Of a stretch of 64,000 nt of DNA, positions 11,576-24,319 are shown piece by piece. The position numbers and the translations under genes were made by a program. Position 1 is the stretch's first letter, and each line of letters starts with the position of its first letter. The notes under the pieces were generated by a model. It was not told the origin of the DNA. It worked only from the letters and a program-made list of their open reading frames with translations, and did no database searches. This DNA comes from Pezicula radicicola. Taxonomy: Eukaryota > Ascomycota > Leotiomycetes > Helotiales > Dermateaceae. The stretch is taken from the NCBI GenBank assembly GCA_003008705.1, contig PDUO01000018.1:894630-958629 (forward strand), read 5' to 3'.

Positions 11576-13379
11576 ATGTATTCATGTCATTTTCCTACCA
11601 CACCATTTCCATCTGATATTGTCGTCATCATACTTCCGCTTTGGCAACTTGCCATTATAGCTGTAGTGACTCGCAACTTCGTACGCACGTGGCCACAATA
11701 TGCTGTACGAGGCTCTTTTGGATGGACTTTCGCCACTATTTTCCTGTTTCAATGGTTTGCTCTAGTTTTGTGGAATATTGTGTTATACCACAAACTATTC
11801 AGTCCTTTCAGACATCTTCCTCACCCTCAGGTACCCACCAATAGGGTGGATCCTTTTTCATTTGGCAGGATTTGGAAAGAGCCTGTTGGGATGCCGTTAC
11901 GTGAATGGATTAATAAAATCCCAAATGAAGGCATTATTAAATACAACAGTATTCTTAATTCTGAAAACCTCCTGCTCACAAGCCCGGCCGCTTTAGGTGA
12001 GGTTCTAGTTGAGAAAAATTATGACTTTGAGAGCCAGCACGGATACGTTCAATTCTTGAGAGAGTACTGGGAGGAGGAATATTAGTAGCTGAAGGGGACG
12101 AATATAAAGTGAGTTGAATGCTTCTGTTTGACCAAAAGAACTAATCAAGGGATATATTTAGCGGAAGCATCTGATACCTGCGTTTGCCTACCGCCATGTT
12201 AAGGATTTATATCCCATCTTCTGGACTAAGTCAGGTGAAATGGTGAAGTTGGTATCCTCCATTATACAGGCGCAGTCACCTCTTGAGCCAAATAGAACTG
12301 TGGTTCCGTTCTCGAATTGGCTGAACCGAACTACCCTCGACATAATTGGCGCTGCAGGGATGGGAGTTAAAATTCAACGCTATCCATGATCCTACAACTA
12401 AGTTGGCCGTCACTTATACCGACCTTTTCAAACCTACAACCCAAGCTAAAGTACTTGGTGTCCTTGGACTTTTTCTTCCATCTTGGATCTTACGGTATAT
12501 TTCATGTCAGCGCAATCGAGATGTAGACAGTGCTGTAGCTATCATCAAGAATGCCTTAAGACAGATGATCCAACAAAAACAGAGGAAGTTGGATGAAAAC
12601 AAGGGAACAAGATCTGCTAGTGATGTCGACATTTTGGGCGTTGCTCTCGAGTCCGGCGGCTTTTCCGAAGAAAGTTTATTAGACCAGACAATGACATTCT
12701 TGGCCGCAGGACACGAAACAACGGCTTCCACAGTGAAATGGGCACTACTGACTCTATGCCGAGAGCCAAAGATGCAAGCAAGACTTCGTGATGAGATTTG
12801 GGAACACCTACCGTCTAGTACAGATGATTCGTCGAATATAACGGTCGAGATGTTCGACAAATTACGGTACCTACATGCCTTTTGCAACGAGATCCTTCGC
12901 GTTTGGCCACCAGTTGCACTCGCGAGAACAACTGCCGTAAATAATACTACCATCGCGGGTCATTACATCCCGAAAGGAACCGGGATCCACCTTTCCCCAT
13001 ACGCTGTCAACAATTCCAAGAAACTCTGGGGCGAGGATGAACTAGAATTCGACCCCGAGAGGTGGATGCGTCCTAACCAAGCCAATAGTGGCGGAGCTGT
13101 TAGCAGCTACGTTATGTTGTCGTTCTTGAATGGTAAGAAACTCTGCTCCACAATATTGGCAAACATGCAGGCGCTAATATTTGTAGGTCCTCGGTCTTGT
13201 ATCGGGCAAGGCTTCACCAAGGCCGAGTTTACATGCTTGCTTGCTTGCTTGCTGCTGTTGTTGGACGTTTTGAGATTGAATTGGATAATACTGATGCACC
13301 TATCGAAATTGGGGTTGAGATGACTTCTAAACCGAAAGGTAATTTGAGGTTGCGTATGAAGGTTGTGGATGGTTGGTAA
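11576..13379 (+). pseudogene. Cytochrome P450, three frameshifts
   Basis: A near full-length P450. It has N-terminal membrane helices (VVIILPLWQLAIIAVV; FATIFLFQWFALVLWNIVL), an I-helix LAAGHETTAST, the K-helix EILR, and heme loop FLNGPRSCIGQGF with the Cys ligand. Introns at 12109-12161 and 13133-13186 are normal. Three frame breaks disrupt it. A net one-base loss lies near 12058-12065, where FLR must pass into RVLGGGILVAEGDE. A second shift near 12357-12366 sits between DIIGAAGMG and WELKFNAIHDPTT. The third lies in a (GCTT)4 tandem at 13235-13250: removing one 4-bp unit restores CLLAAVVGRFEIEL. The frame then runs to TAA at 13377-13379. With breaks in every third of the gene it cannot make an active enzyme. 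The family is microsomal, probably CYP3/4-like, and the substrate is unknown. Confidence 0.88.
13235..13250 (+). repeat. GCTT tetranucleotide repeat, four units
   Basis: Four perfect GCTT units inside the last exon of the P450 pseudogene. Three units would keep the conserved frame; four shift it by one base. This looks like replication-slippage expansion. Confidence 0.9.
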
Positions 13380-14014
13380 TTTGACTTGAGTCTTTGAAGG
13401 CACTGCTTTTGCAAGACAATGTTAACAGTGCGTCCTTTAGCATCGGTGGATGCACAGTCTTGTCCAAATTATGATAGTGAAGTGAGACTTACTATTCGAT
13501 CTCATTTAGCAGTTGAGTGTGCAAACTGAAAGCAAAAGTACAAAAACAGTTCAAGATCTCGAGTTCCAGGCTTTGAACCACTTCCTAAGACCTGTACACG
13601 TCTTCAAGAAAGAAGAGTAAGTTAGGAACTTCAGATCTGAAAAAATGTGCGAAGCAGCTCCTTCACCGGTAGATATTTTGCCCCAGGAAAATAGAAAAGT
13701 GGAATCATTCATGGGTTAATTCCACCGCTTCAAAATGGCCAAGTTTCGCAAGCTGCAGGAGGTTTCCACAAAACGTCTGCACACACCGCCATGCAGACGC
13801 ACACGAGTACTTATCATCATATGAAGGACGGCATATACATGCTACTAATGCCGGCTGTGTTGGCGATCCGATACCCGTACTTAGATTGAGTTAGCATTTC
13901 CCCCGAAAGTCGGCGGAGGAAGAGGAGAAAGCGTCGTTGCTGTCACAAAGTCTATTAGGCGAGATGTTCCTTTTTCTTGATACCCAACTATTCATAGGTA
14001 CTCCTAGTCACTTA
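13380..14014. other. Intergenic, left flank of a TIR element
   Basis: No gene seen. Ordinary composition up to the TA target dinucleotide at 14013-14014. Confidence 0.5.
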
Positions 14015-14482
14015 CAGTGGGTGGACATAAATCTATGCTCTTACTATATTTTACACTAAACTTATACCTAATACTTTAAAGGTTTATAGTAAAGAAGGGA
14101 TAATTAATTAAAGTTTTTATACTAGACTTATTTATTTAATAGTTACCTCTATTTTTTTTATCTTTATATTAAAATTATAGGCAACTAGGATTAATTAATA
14201 GAGATTAAAAGTAAGAGGAGTATAGAATTTACTAGTTTTATATACTAGTTTTATACTAAAATTTACTTAAAAATTTATTATCCTAAATTATATATTATTT
14301 CCTATAGTAACTACTAGATATAATTAAAATCTAATATAGAAAAGTCTACTTTAAATACTAAAAATACTTTATATTTAAATTTTTAGATATACTTATAGCC
14401 TAAGTTTAATTTATATAAGAAGCTGTACTAGGAATGTTCTATTGTAAAATAAGGTAGGGCACAGACTTATGTCCACCTACTA
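14015..14482. mobile_element. Non-autonomous Tc1/mariner-like TIR element (MITE-like), 468 bp
   Basis: A very AT-rich block with no coding capacity, bounded by imperfect terminal inverted repeats. The left end reads CAGTGGGTGGACATAAATCT; the right end, read inwards on the other strand, reads TAGTAGGTGGACATAAGTCT. Similarity continues for roughly 45 bp through a shared TATTTTACA-like stretch. The element is flanked by TA on both sides (14013-14014 and 14483-14484), as expected for a Tc1/mariner target duplication. Most differences between the two ends are C/T or G/A transitions, consistent with age or RIP-type mutation. Confidence 0.75.
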
Positions 14483-14816
14483 TACATCGCCTGTATGCCG
14501 GCACCCATGTAGTTTCTCAGATCGACCCATCTTGATAGTACACAGATAACCAATAATGCAGTCGCTAATTGGATCAGCATGAATAGAATTCAGTCAACAC
14601 ACTCTGGGGAGAGTACGAGTCATTCCGGCCTTGAATTGCTTCCATCCGAATGTGAGCATTTTTGCCCGGCTTCCGTCCGATTCATACGCGGAGGTTTATT
14701 CTTTATGAGACATGGATGTTGAACGTGTGGGAAAACCGTTGTGCAGAGAGTGGGTTTGGCAATACGTAGCGATGGCGATGTTTCGACGTCAGGCAAAGAG
14801 AGAACATATATAACAA

Positions 14817-14823
14817 CAGCCTC
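14817..14823 (+). promoter_or_regulatory. Probable TATA box of the intact P450 gene
   Basis: TATATAA lies 73 bp upstream of the P450 start codon at 14896. It is followed by a pyrimidine- and CAA-containing leader, a normal arrangement for a regulated filamentous-fungal promoter. Confidence 0.45.
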
Positions 14824-14895
14824 TGTATTTGAATTCGAGTCAAAGACAAACTGGTCAAGTCATTCCAGAACATTTATCATCCTAGAAAGGAAATC

Positions 14896-16625
14896 ATGGC
14901 CCACCTAAGCTTCTTGCAGTTATCACTTTTGGCACCTTGTGTTGTAGGTTCCAATACCTGTACTCTAAAATTCAAAAAGTGTTAATATCGTCTTCCAGAT
15001 CCTCGTAGCAATATGCGGCCGTATTTTCTACAACCTCTTTCTTCACCCTCTACGATCATATCCCGGACCAAAGATTGCCGCAGCAACCCAACTATGGCAC
15101 ACAAAGCATTCTGCTCAAGGAACCCTCACAAATGAAATAGCCAGATTACACGATGAATACGGAGATGTCGTTCGCATCGCTCCTAATGAACTATCATACA
15201 TAACAGCACAAGCCTGGACCGATATCTACGGTCTGCGAAATAACCCCGAATTCCTCAAAAATCCAGATAACTACTTTGAAGGACCTAAAAATGCTCATAG
15301 TCTACTTACTCTTCCAACCAGGGAGCATAGAGCTGCAAGAAAGCAGCTAGCTCATGGGTTTTCGGAGAAAGCGATGAGGGAGCAGGAACCAATTGTTATG
15401 CAATACCTTGATCTATTTATCAAGCGCCTGCTCGAGAAGTGCAATAATGGCGCCACCGCGTTGGATGTCATATCTTGGTTTAACGTAAGAGATCGGAACT
15501 TCACTTCACTTCTAATACTAATCTTCTCTTAGTTTTTCACCTTCGATGTCATCGGAGAACTTGCATTTGGCGAACCTTTTGGTTGTTTGGAGGCCTCAGA
15601 TTACCATCCATGGGTCTCTATGATCTTCAGTAATGTCAAATACGGAGCATACATGAAAATACTTATATCCTACGGCTTACCAAAAAGCCTCTTCGCATAT
15701 TTAGCACCTCCTTCGCTAATTCAAAAGACTGCGGACCACAATGCTCTCACAAGAGAGAAAACAGATCGAAGAATAGCATCGAAATCAGAGAGAGTAGATT
15801 TTCTACATAATGTCCTGAAAGATGATTTCCGTAATTCGCCTCAGGATATTTATGCTTTGGCAGGTAGCTTGATCGTTGCTGGTAGTGAAACTACTGCTAC
15901 TCTTTGTAGTGGTCTCACGTACTACCTGCTTAAGACCCCACAGGCTATGGCTACACTAGTAGATGAAATCAGAAGTACATTCTCGAGCGAAGAGGAGATT
16001 AATATGGTTTCAGCATCTCAACTCAAGTATCTCGGTGCTTGTTTACAAGAGGGCCTGCGTATTTTCCCACCAGCGCCGGAGGGATTTCCTAGGGTAGTCC
16101 CAAAAGATGGGGCGAATGTGAACGGACAGTTTGTCCCTGGAGGAGTAAGTTCAACTCCGAAAAGAAATTAATGAAACGGCTGACAAAAGTATGTACAGGT
16201 AAGTGTAGGTGTAGCTCATTACGGTTCATACCATTCTTCTCGAAACTGGACTCTTCCCAAGTCTTTCATCCCTGAACGTTGGCTTGGCGATAAGCGATTT
16301 GAGAACGATCAAAGAGGTGTCCATCAGCCCTTCAGCTTCGGACCTAGAAACTGCATAGGCAAGAAGTGAGTTCCGATTTTTGTCCTTCTGTAAAACTCCT
16401 GCTAAAATTACCACTAGTCTTGCCTATGCCGAAATGCGTCTCATTATGTCAAGAGTACTGTGGAATTTTGATCTGAAACTTGATCCAAGAAGCGAGGGAT
16501 GGGAAGATCAGAAGATATTCCTTCTTTGGTCTAAAGAGCCTCTTTATGTGTACTTGAAGCCGCGTGTTCATCAGACTGCCGAGCAACAGATTCAGGTTGG
16601 AGAAAAGATGGCAGTCTTAGCGTAA
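14896..16625 (+). CDS. Cytochrome P450, CYP65/isotrichodermin C-15 hydroxylase-like
   Basis: Five exons (14896-14943, 14999-15484, 15533-16144, 16199-16365, 16418-16625) give 506 aa with all phases matching and introns of 48-55 bp. There is a short N-terminal anchor, then HPLRSYPGPKIAAATQLW, the strongly conserved VVRIAPNELSYITAQAWTDI and HGFSEKAMREQEP. The I-helix is LIVAGSETTATL, the ExxR is EGLR and the heme loop FSFGPRNCIGKN spans exons 4 and 5. These are hallmarks of the CYP65-like clan of microsomal monooxygenases that hydroxylate terpenoid or polyketide intermediates. No lesion is visible. The actual substrate is unknown, and no terpene or polyketide synthase lies in the window. Confidence 0.92.
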
Positions 16626-17170
16626 GATGAGAAACCTTGTGGGAGGATTTTCTTTTGGCAGACTGAGATCTATAGCGGAAAGCCGTTTCGTATTTGGCTG
16701 ATGCGTTTTGTTATGAGTCTACACGTTTAAACTTTAGTCGTTATCTCTAGAAGATTGTGTACTGTACTTGAGGCCGATAGATAAAGGCCACCGGTAGAAC
16801 ACGAAGCGGCTATTTTTGAAGCACCAGTTTTGGTTTATACATTCTACTCAGCAAAAATGAATCGCCTTGTGAGGAGCATAGTGTTGCACTTCGCGTAGGT
16901 AGCTCGATTAAGATAAGTAATAAAGCCCTTTCCTTAACTTACTTACTTACTGAATGATATCTACATGATTGCAGTTTATTTATAGTTATGGCTTGTTTTA
17001 CTTAGATTATAGATGCATCAAACGAATCTATTCTCGTAGATTGCATCATTGATAATTCTTTTTAAGGACCACAAGACCAGATACGATGACTTTGCTCTCC
17101 TAGCAGCATCATAATATAAGGCTAAATCTGGGATATACAACGGAGTCCCTCCACAAAATAACTAAACCCT
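16626..17170. other. Convergent intergenic region (P450 and peptide transporter 3' ends)
   Basis: AT-rich 3' flanks of two convergent genes. No open frame or other feature recognised. Confidence 0.5.
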
Positions 17171-19289
17171 CTACGCAGCAGCAACCTTCTCATCAGGGTC
17201 CACGCCCTTCTCTACAGCAGTCTCCGGCTCCGGCTCAGTCTTGCCATTCTCGTTCTCCTTCGTAGTCTTCTCATCAAAAAGAGGAGCCTCATTCCTCTCA
17301 ATCATAAACTCATCGTTATCCATATGTCTAAAAGTAAAATAAAAGTGAACAGTCAGAACAGCCAAACCTATAGCTGGACCAGCCCAAACCCAAATTAAAT
17401 AGGGGTCCGCAATAGCGGGAGTAACGGCCTCTCCAACAGCCGCAGACAACGCATTTGTAAAAAGGAACAAACTCGTTACCAAACCCCTCAAGTTCTTTGG
17501 ACTTCTCGCATACGCGAGTTCGTAGGCTGTGACCCAGCAGAAGCATTCAGAAATGGCCCCAAGGGATACAGTGGGAATTTGTAACCAAACGGATAGAGGG
17601 GAGACTCCGGTACCAATGGTGCAACCTGTTGCTGCGTAGCCGCACGGTGAGGTCTTGTAGATGCGCCATTGAATTATAGCACCAATTACGCCTGAGATCC
17701 AAGCGAGTGTGAAGCCAAATGTGATGCGGGTTACTCTTCCGAAGGGGATTCGGGCTTTTCGCAGAGCAGGATAGATGACGTAGCTTAAAAGTGGAATTAC
17801 TACAATGATGGTCAAGGGATTGAAGTTACCCAAGAGATCGTTAGGTGCTCCGGATGTTGTCATTGTAGAGGCTTGGGATGTGAGGACGCTTCCGATACCG
17901 CCATCGTTGAGGTTGTAGACGATAAAGTAGAGGAAGATTTGGCATGCTGAGAAGGTTCTGTGGACATCATCTACAAGTCCGTCGTCCCAAGGAATGGGCT
18001 TGCCTTTGTAAGTTGTGATACCTTGTTCCCGCATGACTGATGGACGCGCTGGATCCCAGAATCCCTTACGACCGATGCGAAGACCATTCTTCTTGAGAGC
18101 TATCCAGATGATTGAGTTCACTGAGTCGTAGGCAGACCTACTCGGAGGTACCTTGATAGTTCTCTTGTAGTAAACGAGGAGAAGAATCGGGAGGAGAAAG
18201 TAGATAATTCCAGGAAGTAGATACGCAAGCCAGTATCCTACATACTTCTCCGCGTAATCTGTTGCTATCGCGTAGAAAGCTCCAACGTTGACTAGACCAT
18301 AGAAAATCAACATCATTCGCTGGATGGTAGTTTCGGGATCGACAATCACTTTCTCGCCTGATTTCAATACCTTGGTGTATTCCGTCTGATGCTGATACTG
18401 GTCAATTACAGTTGGCGCGATGTTTGGCTTGAAAAGACCTCAAGATTGTTAGTTTATTGATCCATTGGTACAAAATGGTGTGGGACATACCAGCACCAAA
18501 AGCGAGCAAGAAGAAACCAATCAAAAACGGTGCTATAGCTGCACGTTCCGCAAGGACACTCGGAATTGCTCCAATGATGAGAATAACATGTGCGACTCCG
18601 CAGATAATGACACCAACAGCGATGGTCTTGTACCGACCAAGTCGTGTATCGGCTATCCAAGCACCCAGCAAAGGAATAACGTAGGCCAAAAAGGTAAAGA
18701 GGAGCACAAAAGCATTCGAGAACTGCAATCCCCTATCCAGAGCTCCGGCAGTCTCTTCAGTTCCTTTTGGAGGAGCACCTGCTCCATTGCCACCCTTGGG
18801 AAGTCCGAATTGCATAAAGTTCGAGAAGACAGTGGTAACACCATAGCTGTTCAAGATTATGGGTAAGTATGGCTCAATATAATTAAGATGGCGGGGTCGG
18901 AGGATGAAGGAACGAATACGTACTATGAAGCACGCTCGGAAAATTCTACAGCACAAAGCGCGAAGGAGACCATGGGTATTTTATCAGAAACCCTTCGAAG
19001 TTTCGTCCTTTCCTCTTCAGTCGGCCGAGGGTATGCTGCTCCATCATGAATGTGCTCTCCTGATGTAATAGCCTCGACATCTTGATATTGGTTGAAGTCC
19101 TTGTCGTGGACTGGAGCACCAACTTCTTCGATAGGGGCATAGGAACTTCGTCCATGGGGCTCAGCAACTGCTTCTGGGGCGCTGGTTGCGAAGACGGATG
19201 GCTCTAGGGGATTATTGTGGTCTCCTTAGAAAAGCATGGGTTAGCTACTTTGAAAATACGTGACGTAGATACTATGCATATTTACCCAT
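17171..19289 (-). CDS. PTR2: POT/PTR2-family proton-coupled oligopeptide transporter
   Basis: Four exons, 19286-19289 (only ATG plus G), 18924-19224, 18491-18846 and 17171-18438, give 642 aa. The tiny first exon is supported by GTAAAT...CTAAG borders and by phase. After an acidic cytosolic N-terminus comes the POT signature VEFSERASYYGVTTVFSNFM (the ExxER proton-coupling motif, split by the 18847-18923 intron). Further family segments are GAWIADTRLGRYKTI, GAGLFKPNIAPTVIDQY and, near the C-terminus, LGAISECFCWVTAYELAYAR. About twelve membrane helices are present. The family imports di- and tripeptides with protons across the plasma membrane. Length is normal and no lesion is visible. Confidence 0.93.
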
Positions 19290-22200
19290 CTTGCGAGATT
19301 GGCTCGTAGACAAGAGCTTCCAGATTTTGTGAGAGATTGGCTCTGGAATTTGCGCATATGGAGATACCTCCAGACTTTAAGTAGATTGGCACAAGAAGGT
19401 CAGGAGAGAGGTGCTGATAAGTCTAATCTCAGCACAAGTGGGCAACGCCTCGGGACTTAAACTTAACTAGGATATTGGGTCTTTTTGGCTTGATAAAGCC
19501 CATATCGATATCGGGTTGCTTGTACATCCTTGTTCCAACAGCACGCAATGACAAGCACGTATTGTGCCTATCTTGACTGGCAAGCATCAATAGAAGGTCG
19601 TTGGTTCGGTAGAAACCCGCTTTGTTCTTCGCTTCAGCTGTATCCGCGTGGATCTCCAACTTTATAGCAAGGATTGGCCGCGTCACCAAATACTATTGGA
19701 GAATAGCAGTCAGATAATGCTTCCTCACCATTCTTTAGAATAATCGCATAGTACAACCACTGTCCAACATAAAACTAGATTAGGGACGTGGTATTGTATA
19801 TAAGAGTAGTGTACTGCGTTCCAATTTGAAGGAAGATTCATAAGTTCCAACATCAGAGTGGGAAAAGGATGCTCTTTTAATAAAGACGACCAACTTCGCA
19901 CATCGCACGCCATGATAGTGAAAGATAACGTATTGGATACCGGTCTCTGCGGCTACTTCGTTGCAGATCTTTTTCCAAATTGGGGAGCAGGAATGCGACC
20001 GAGGGAACGAATGATTCGGAACTCCGCGGGGCGATAAGGGACTATTCACTCGAATGCGTCTTTGCTTCGGCCACGAAAAGGGAGTTAGGATGAAAGACGA
20101 AGACGACGTGGAAAAGGCGAGGTATTTATGTCGTCGCTGCCAAGTTAGATCTCTGCTGCGCCGTTCTTACTCCGTATCCAAGTCCAAATGCTTGTCCATT
20201 GCGCAATTTACTCCGTACAGGCTCGGCCCGTGTACTTGGCCACTTGGCTGCTTGGCCGAGCTCGTTGGTCTCATCAGTCTCGCTTGGCGCAATCATTTGA
20301 CCAAAGAGAAGAGCCTTAAAACTAAGGGAAAGTAGCAAAAATGATAGTATTTTAAGCACTTTCGATGCAGAATACAGGAAACAGCTGCTAATCGAAATGA
20401 CAGACTTTCTTCAAATTCTAGACCAGGTGCTAAACCGATAAGACTGTAATAACTTTGGCTTTCACAAAATGGGCTACAGACTTCAATTAATAACGCTTCG
20501 TGCACACCATCTCATAAATGAAGCCTTTGTAATTCAAGATTTTACAATTTTCTCAATCAATCTTATCTCATGGAAACTTAGTGGATTTTCTGGTCCAAGT
20601 GACCGAGCCTTAGTGTTTTTGAATTACTATCTTGAGCTTTCAGCCGAATCTCACGCCAGTTGATTTCGCAACAACAAAAGAGTGCAAATGCCATATTTCT
20701 TTTTCTTTTTTTGTTAATACAGCGTGAAATCGATTTCAGGCCACACTCGAAGAACATTTAGTGAGATTGCTATACTGTTTTGAAAAGCATATAGCGGATG
20801 AATTACCTTATTTTTTGTTTGAAAAGTAAAAACGCTCAGTTAGGTTGCTAGCTGATCCAAAACACTCTAAAGTGGCATATAACTGTGAGAAGCCCTGGGT
20901 GGTTCGAGAGCTTCTACTTTCTGGAAACCAGAACTGCTTCCTATCTGATTCCGGAATAAAGTCTCTTACTAAGCTTTTGCCTTCTTTTAAGGAAGAGTAA
21001 TATTCTAAGGGTTGTTTCGTCTATTTTCGAGTTCTCTTGAAACTTTACTTGCATTGCCCTCTACCTTGTTCCTATCGTCCAAGTACATATTAATGTATAA
21101 AGCAACTCCCAAATATAATGGAATTTTAGAAATTCCTAGTACTGTCCTATTTCGCTGCATAAGCGTCAAGCCGCACCACCATCTTCCGAAAGCTCGTATG
21201 GGTGACATAGTGATTTCCGTGTTTGCAATGCGATGAAAGTAGGTCAGCCGGGTTTGAGTGACTGAGACAGCCAAAGGTTAGAGATTTGGTTCTACGGTTT
21301 CTTGTTTGGAATGGATTTTAATGAGAAATTTAGAAAGACGTTTCTTATTTCCCCTTCTTAGGGAAAGAGAAGTTTTAATGGTGGTAACTAAGTCTTGGCT
21401 ACCTAATAGCTCAAAAATGTAGCCCACTTAGCATGAAGCCTCGACTAAGACTAAGAACTACTTATAATGATATGGAATGTCAGGCTCTCTGTGCTTTTTG
21501 TATGAAGTATTATAGTTGGAGAGATAGTGATAAAAAGATGGCCATAATTCTCCTGCGCGAATATCTTCAGCTTATCGAGCTTTTCTTGAATTATTGCAAA
21601 GTTTTCTAGCAAGGCCTTTTCGACGAATTGAACTGGTTGATAGTTTTTGACAAATATCTCTATTGACACAGAGCTCTTCGAATCTTGCGCTATCTATAGT
21701 CGGAATAAAATACCTCACGTTTTACTACGTTTTTGATGCTACAGCACGATGCTAGCCCAAAGGGGACTAGCCCCTTGGTTTCAAGTGGTTATAAGTCCAC
21801 ATCTCTTGTAGATAGCCTCCTTCCTATAGACAACTAATCAACACCTTTCGACAATGAGCATACTAAGTGAAAAACCACTAGTGTGCCCGTCGAGTAGTTG
21901 ATTAAATCAACCGACAATAACTTCTTGCGTATAAATTTTGATAGTATGAGTTAATTGTATAAAATTTGCAGAGAAATCAAATTGTAAGTTAATAACACAT
22001 TTATTGTCGAATTGTTATAGGGAGTAGCACATAGCGCTGAAAAAGGGTGTTGTATCAAATAAGGATGCCAAAACTGGTTTGGTTGGATTTAAATAGGGGC
22101 CGACGTAACTATTACTAGAACACACTTCACTGTTTAATATTTTCTTAAACTAATTTAACTGAATTTTAGTCACGCAGTATCTGATACCGGATTTGAACTT

Positions 22201-22810
22201 ACATCCACATCACGCAGGCGATTAATTTACTGCATACTGCACTGTACACATAAGTAAATTAGCTTGCGAAGTAGACTACGTATGATGTAACACATAAATT
22301 GACTCACCCTGAAGCAACAGAAGCCTATGAAACTAATATGCCGATCGCTTAAGACTTTAAGACCTACAGTAACTGGAAAGTTTTCTGTCGCACGAATAGT
22401 GTATCTTCTTACTACTTAATAATATGGCATGAAGGGCCGAGGAATTGTAGCCTTAATGCGGGGTTGCCGCCTTCATGTGATACCTGGTCAAGACTTCAAT
22501 ATTAGCCGCAGAATTTCAGGAGGGCATTGTGGGCATCTCAGCATCTGACTGGTGGGAACTTCCAGCCGGAACTCAGCTCGCCTCGGCTGACGGCCCGTTT
22601 TAGGAAGGCCGTGGAGGTCCTTTACAATTAATGGCGTACCTATTATCCCGGATCTACAATCTAGGGTAACGATCCGATGCAGAATGCGGGGGATAATTGG
22701 TTGTTCTACGATGAGAGGCCACCTAGGTAATGATAAGCTGATAAAGATTCCTTTATTCTCTTCTTGGTTCCCACTTTTTCAAAATTTCACCCCCTCTAAA
22801 ATATGTCAAA
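19290..22810. other. 3.5 kb without a recognised gene
   Basis: Begins with the upstream region of the peptide transporter. Minus-strand open frames at 19429-19689 and 19780-20049 are the best candidates for something coding, but no domain or splice chain is recognised. From about 20.3 kb on only short scattered frames occur. A sequence resembling a tRNA T-arm near 22175-22200 does not fold (see rejected items). Confidence 0.45.
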
Positions 22811-24319
22811 ATGAAGTTGCTACAATTCCAAAGTCTTTGGTGGCTCGCGATACTTATTAAACAGGGCTCTTGCACCACTCTTCTTGGGATCCTTCAGATT
22901 TACCCAGAACTCAGCTCGCTATACGGCTATGTCAATGCCTCAGCAAATAGTACCAGCTTACTTACCACCGCCAATAACTTCACATTTCTCGCGCCAAGCA
23001 ATTCCGCAATCCAAACTTTCAACAGTCAGAACCCGAACGTTTTGACTCCAGATCTAGCCGAAGCAACAATACAATATTCATTACTTAATGGGGGATACCC
23101 ATCGCTGTCCTTTACAGACACACCTCAATTCGTCGCCAGTAATTTGGTTAATGGAAGCTATAGTAATGTCACTGGTGGGCAGGCTGTAGAGCTTGTTTCA
23201 GGGAGCGATGGAACGCCAGCAGTTCTGACAGGAAATAAAAGTGTCAGTACTTCGACAACAGCTGTAATTATTCCCTCTCACCGTATTCACAAAAACAAAG
23301 AATTTGACTAGGATCAGGATATTGTTTGCACGGGTGGAATAGTACACATAATAAATTCATTCCCCAGCATACCCGTTCAAGCAGTTGCAGAAATAACCTC
23401 CGCAGGCCTAGAATACTTTGTCTCGATTCTGAATACGGCCGGTTATCTCAGCGCAACAAACACCTACGTGAATGAGGTACTAGAAGTGACAGATGTCACA
23501 TTCTTTATTCCGAATTCCGCTGCAGCGCTCGGGAACGCCACGATACTTGCCAAAAATTCGACACCTGCCGAGCTCCAAGCTATGTTTGAATATCACGTCG
23601 TCCCCGGTTTTGTGGGGTATAGCACACTACTCGAGAGTGGAATGGTCTTGAAGACGTTGCAGGGCGACAATGTTACGATTACCATTCTGGATGGGGAGTT
23701 GTATGTCAATGCAATAAGGGTTATTGCTTCTGACTATATTGTTGCGAATGGCGTGGTCCATGTAATTGACAAGTAGGTTTTATTTTCCATAAATTTTCGC
23801 CAGGTACGGTGATGTGTTATATCGAGCTAATTGGACTACTATAGCCTTTTAAACCGATTCGACACATCACCGCCCACACAACCAACGACATCCCCAACAT
23901 CGACTTCCTCCCTCCCCACTTCGACATCGACTGCCAACAGCAGCGCAATAGATACACAAGCTCAATCAAAAAGTTCCAAATCACACACATCTGGTTCAAC
24001 AATCGGAATAGCGGTTGGAGTGACACTTGCTGGATTAATTGGCCTGGCCGCTCTGGCATGGTTTCTTCTCCGTGCCAGGAGGCGGAGGATGGAACAGGCT
24101 ACGTGGGATGATCAGAGGATGTCGGCTATTTCGAGTGATATAGGAGGGAAGCCCTATGTCCCTAGTGGGCAGATTCAGAGACCACCGAGGTTGGATACGG
24201 GTATGAATGAGGTTAGTAGTATGCAGCACGCAGGTGGTGTGGTGTCGACTCCGTATAGCTCAAGGCCTTCTATCCCCCCCCGTTCTCCTAGTCGTATTAT
24301 TCCGGGAGGATTGTTCTAG
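22811..24319 (+). CDS. Fasciclin (FAS1) repeat membrane protein
   Basis: Exons 22811-23263, 23312-23772 and 23845-24319 give 462 aa. A signal peptide (MKLLQFQSLWWLAILIKQGS) is followed by two FAS1 domains. The first has NNFTFLAPSNSAIQTF and closes at GGIVHIINSFPSIP. The second has VTFFIPNSAAALGN, AMFEYHVVPGFVGYS and VVHVID. Many Asn-x-Ser/Thr sites occur. A Ser/Thr/Pro-rich linker leads to a transmembrane helix (TIGIAVGVTLAGLIGLAALA) with an Arg-rich stop-transfer and a roughly 90-residue cytosolic tail. FAS1 proteins act in cell-surface adhesion or wall association. The transmembrane anchor with a long tail differs from the GPI anchors of many fungal members. Confidence 0.9.

Noticed and set aside
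22150..22260. tRNA gene on the minus strand, suggested by GTTCAAATCC
   Set aside because: The flanking five-base T-stem does not pair, and no acceptor, D or anticodon arms could be folded.
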